From the NCBI GenBank assembly GCA_050116035.1, contig JASFPJ010000236.1, positions 1 to 5,633 of the forward strand: a stretch of 5,633 bases of DNA, read 5' to 3'. Below, one piece after another: positions 4,989-5,633 of this stretch. The translations under genes and the position numbers were made by a program. The notes beneath the pieces were generated by a model, which searched no databases, was not told where the DNA came from, and saw only the letters and a program-made list of their open reading frames with translations. Numbering within the stretch: position 1 is the stretch's first letter; the number at the start of each line of letters is the position of its first letter. The stretch is from SOIA01 sp050116035 (GTDB taxonomy: Bacteria; Acidobacteriota; Aminicenantia; Aminicenantales; Aminicenantaceae).

Positions 4989-5633
4989 ATGGTCGGAAAA
5001 GAACTTAAGCACTTCAAGATCGAAAAGCTCCTCGGTAAGGGAGGCATGGGAGTGGTCTACCGGGCCCGCGACGTCCGTCTGGACAGGCCAGTGGCTTTAA
5101 AGGTGCTCAGAGCTGACTTGACCGCGAATCCGGATAGGAGAAGGCGTTTTCTCCAGGAAGCCAAAGCGGCCTCTGCGGTTACACATCCCTCCATTGCCCA
5201 GATCTATGATGTTGACGAAATCGAAGGAACGACATTTATCGCCATGGAGTTCGTCGAGGGACAGACTGTCAGTCAATTGATCGATAAACGCGAACTGGAT
5301 CTTATCGGGTCTGTGGAGATCGCTCTTCAGGTGGCTGAGGGTTTGAGCAAGGCCCATGAGGCGAACATCGTCCACCGGGATATTAAATCCGACAACATCA
5401 TGGTGACCCGAGATGGACATGCGAAGCTTCTCGACTTTGGACTGGCGAAACTTCTTGATCCTGTAGCCGCTGATGAAGAAAGCGACGTTCAGGACTTGAA
5501 AGAGACTGAGACGTTTGCCCATACCTCGCCAGGGACTGTTATGGGCACAGCCGCCTACATGAGCCCGGAGCAGGCGCGCGGCCTGCCCGTCGATCAGGCC
5601 AGTGATGTGTTCTCGATGGGAGTTGTCCTGTAT
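4989..5633 (+). CDS. Hanks-type Ser/Thr protein kinase, PknB-like (3' end outside window)
   Basis: The first 215 residues are visible and cover most of a bacterial Ser/Thr kinase domain, which transfers phosphate from ATP to Ser or Thr. Visible motifs are the glycine loop GKGGMGVVY (16-24), VALK with the ATP-binding K38, E57 in the C-helix, the catalytic loop HRDIKSDN (129-136, D131 and N136), DFG (149-151), GTAAYMSPEQARG (186-198) and SDVFSMG with D206. It is an RD kinase with all key residues. Ser134 replaces the usual Pro of HRDxKPxN. The activation segment (about 152-191) is fairly long and has several Thr (173, 175, 179, 183, 187) that could be autophosphorylated. Kinases of this kind in related phyla usually continue into sensor, WD40/TolB-like or TPR domains, which would lie outside the window. 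The ATG at 4989 is the only in-frame ATG after the upstream stop at 4914-4916, and it has no recognisable SD. Confidence 0.95.
   Translation, partial: MVGKELKHFKIEKLLGKGGMGVVYRARDVRLDRPVALKVLRADLTANPDRRRRFLQEAKAASAVTHPSIAQIYDVDEIEGTTFIAMEFVEGQTVSQLIDKRELDLIGSVEIALQVAEGLSKAHEANIVHRDIKSDNIMVTRDGHAKLLDFGLAKLLDPVAADEESDVQDLKETETFAHTSPGTVMGTAAYMSPEQARGLPVDQASDVFSMGVVLY

Noticed and set aside
5097..5522. 141-codon frame on the minus strand
   Set aside because: It is antisense to the kinase domain, which is certain from its motifs.

Overview
The window looks like a chromosomal stretch from an uncultured or little-studied bacterium of moderate GC, best matched by Candidatus Aminicenantes or a close Acidobacteriota-type lineage. 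This is inference from protein style: a '6-bladed beta-propeller' exported protein with a DGVKHVHNP leader and an IGQGPGEF blade motif, an HPLYT-type putative lipoprotein of unknown function, and a PknB-like Ser/Thr kinase. No mobile-element gene, CRISPR array, tRNA or rRNA is visible.

Layout. Positions 1-201 (+) hold the end of a protein with a small winged-helix or PqqD-like tail. It converges, across a 23-base gap, on a minus-strand gene (225-1307) for an exported two-domain peptidyl-prolyl isomerase, cyclophilin followed by FKBP. That gene is preceded by a 16-codon leader ORF (1318-1368, -) with its own strong Shine-Dalgarno (SD) sequence and a stop codon that lies in the SD of the isomerase gene. 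To the right everything reads on the plus strand. A promoter at 1590-1619 and a hairpin at 1637-1658 lead into an overlapping pair: an 83-residue protein with a clean twin-arginine signal (1682-1933) and a 118-residue protein with an apparent alpha/beta-barrel pattern (1920-2276). A second promoter (2458-2486) serves the beta-propeller gene (2589-3770). A third (3804-3832) serves the putative lipoprotein gene (3941-4534), preceded by a possible 26-codon leader ORF. A 454-base AT-rich spacer follows, with a REP-like motif, two hairpins or inverted repeats and a fourth promoter candidate, then the start of the kinase (4989 onward, cut by the window end).

How the genes fit together. Four of the complete proteins carry export or membrane signals (Sec-type, Tat, and two imperfect lipobox-like N-termini), so the middle of the window is an envelope-protein neighbourhood. 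The isomerase would act as a folding helper in the periplasm or at the cell surface. There is no sign that the genes form one pathway: nearly every one has its own promoter, and the only real operon pair is the Tat peptide with the gene behind it. The most unusual points are the overlapping Tat gene pair, the short leader ORFs that end inside the SD of the next gene, the cyclophilin-FKBP fusion with several replaced active-site residues, and the inverted repeat over the kinase promoter.
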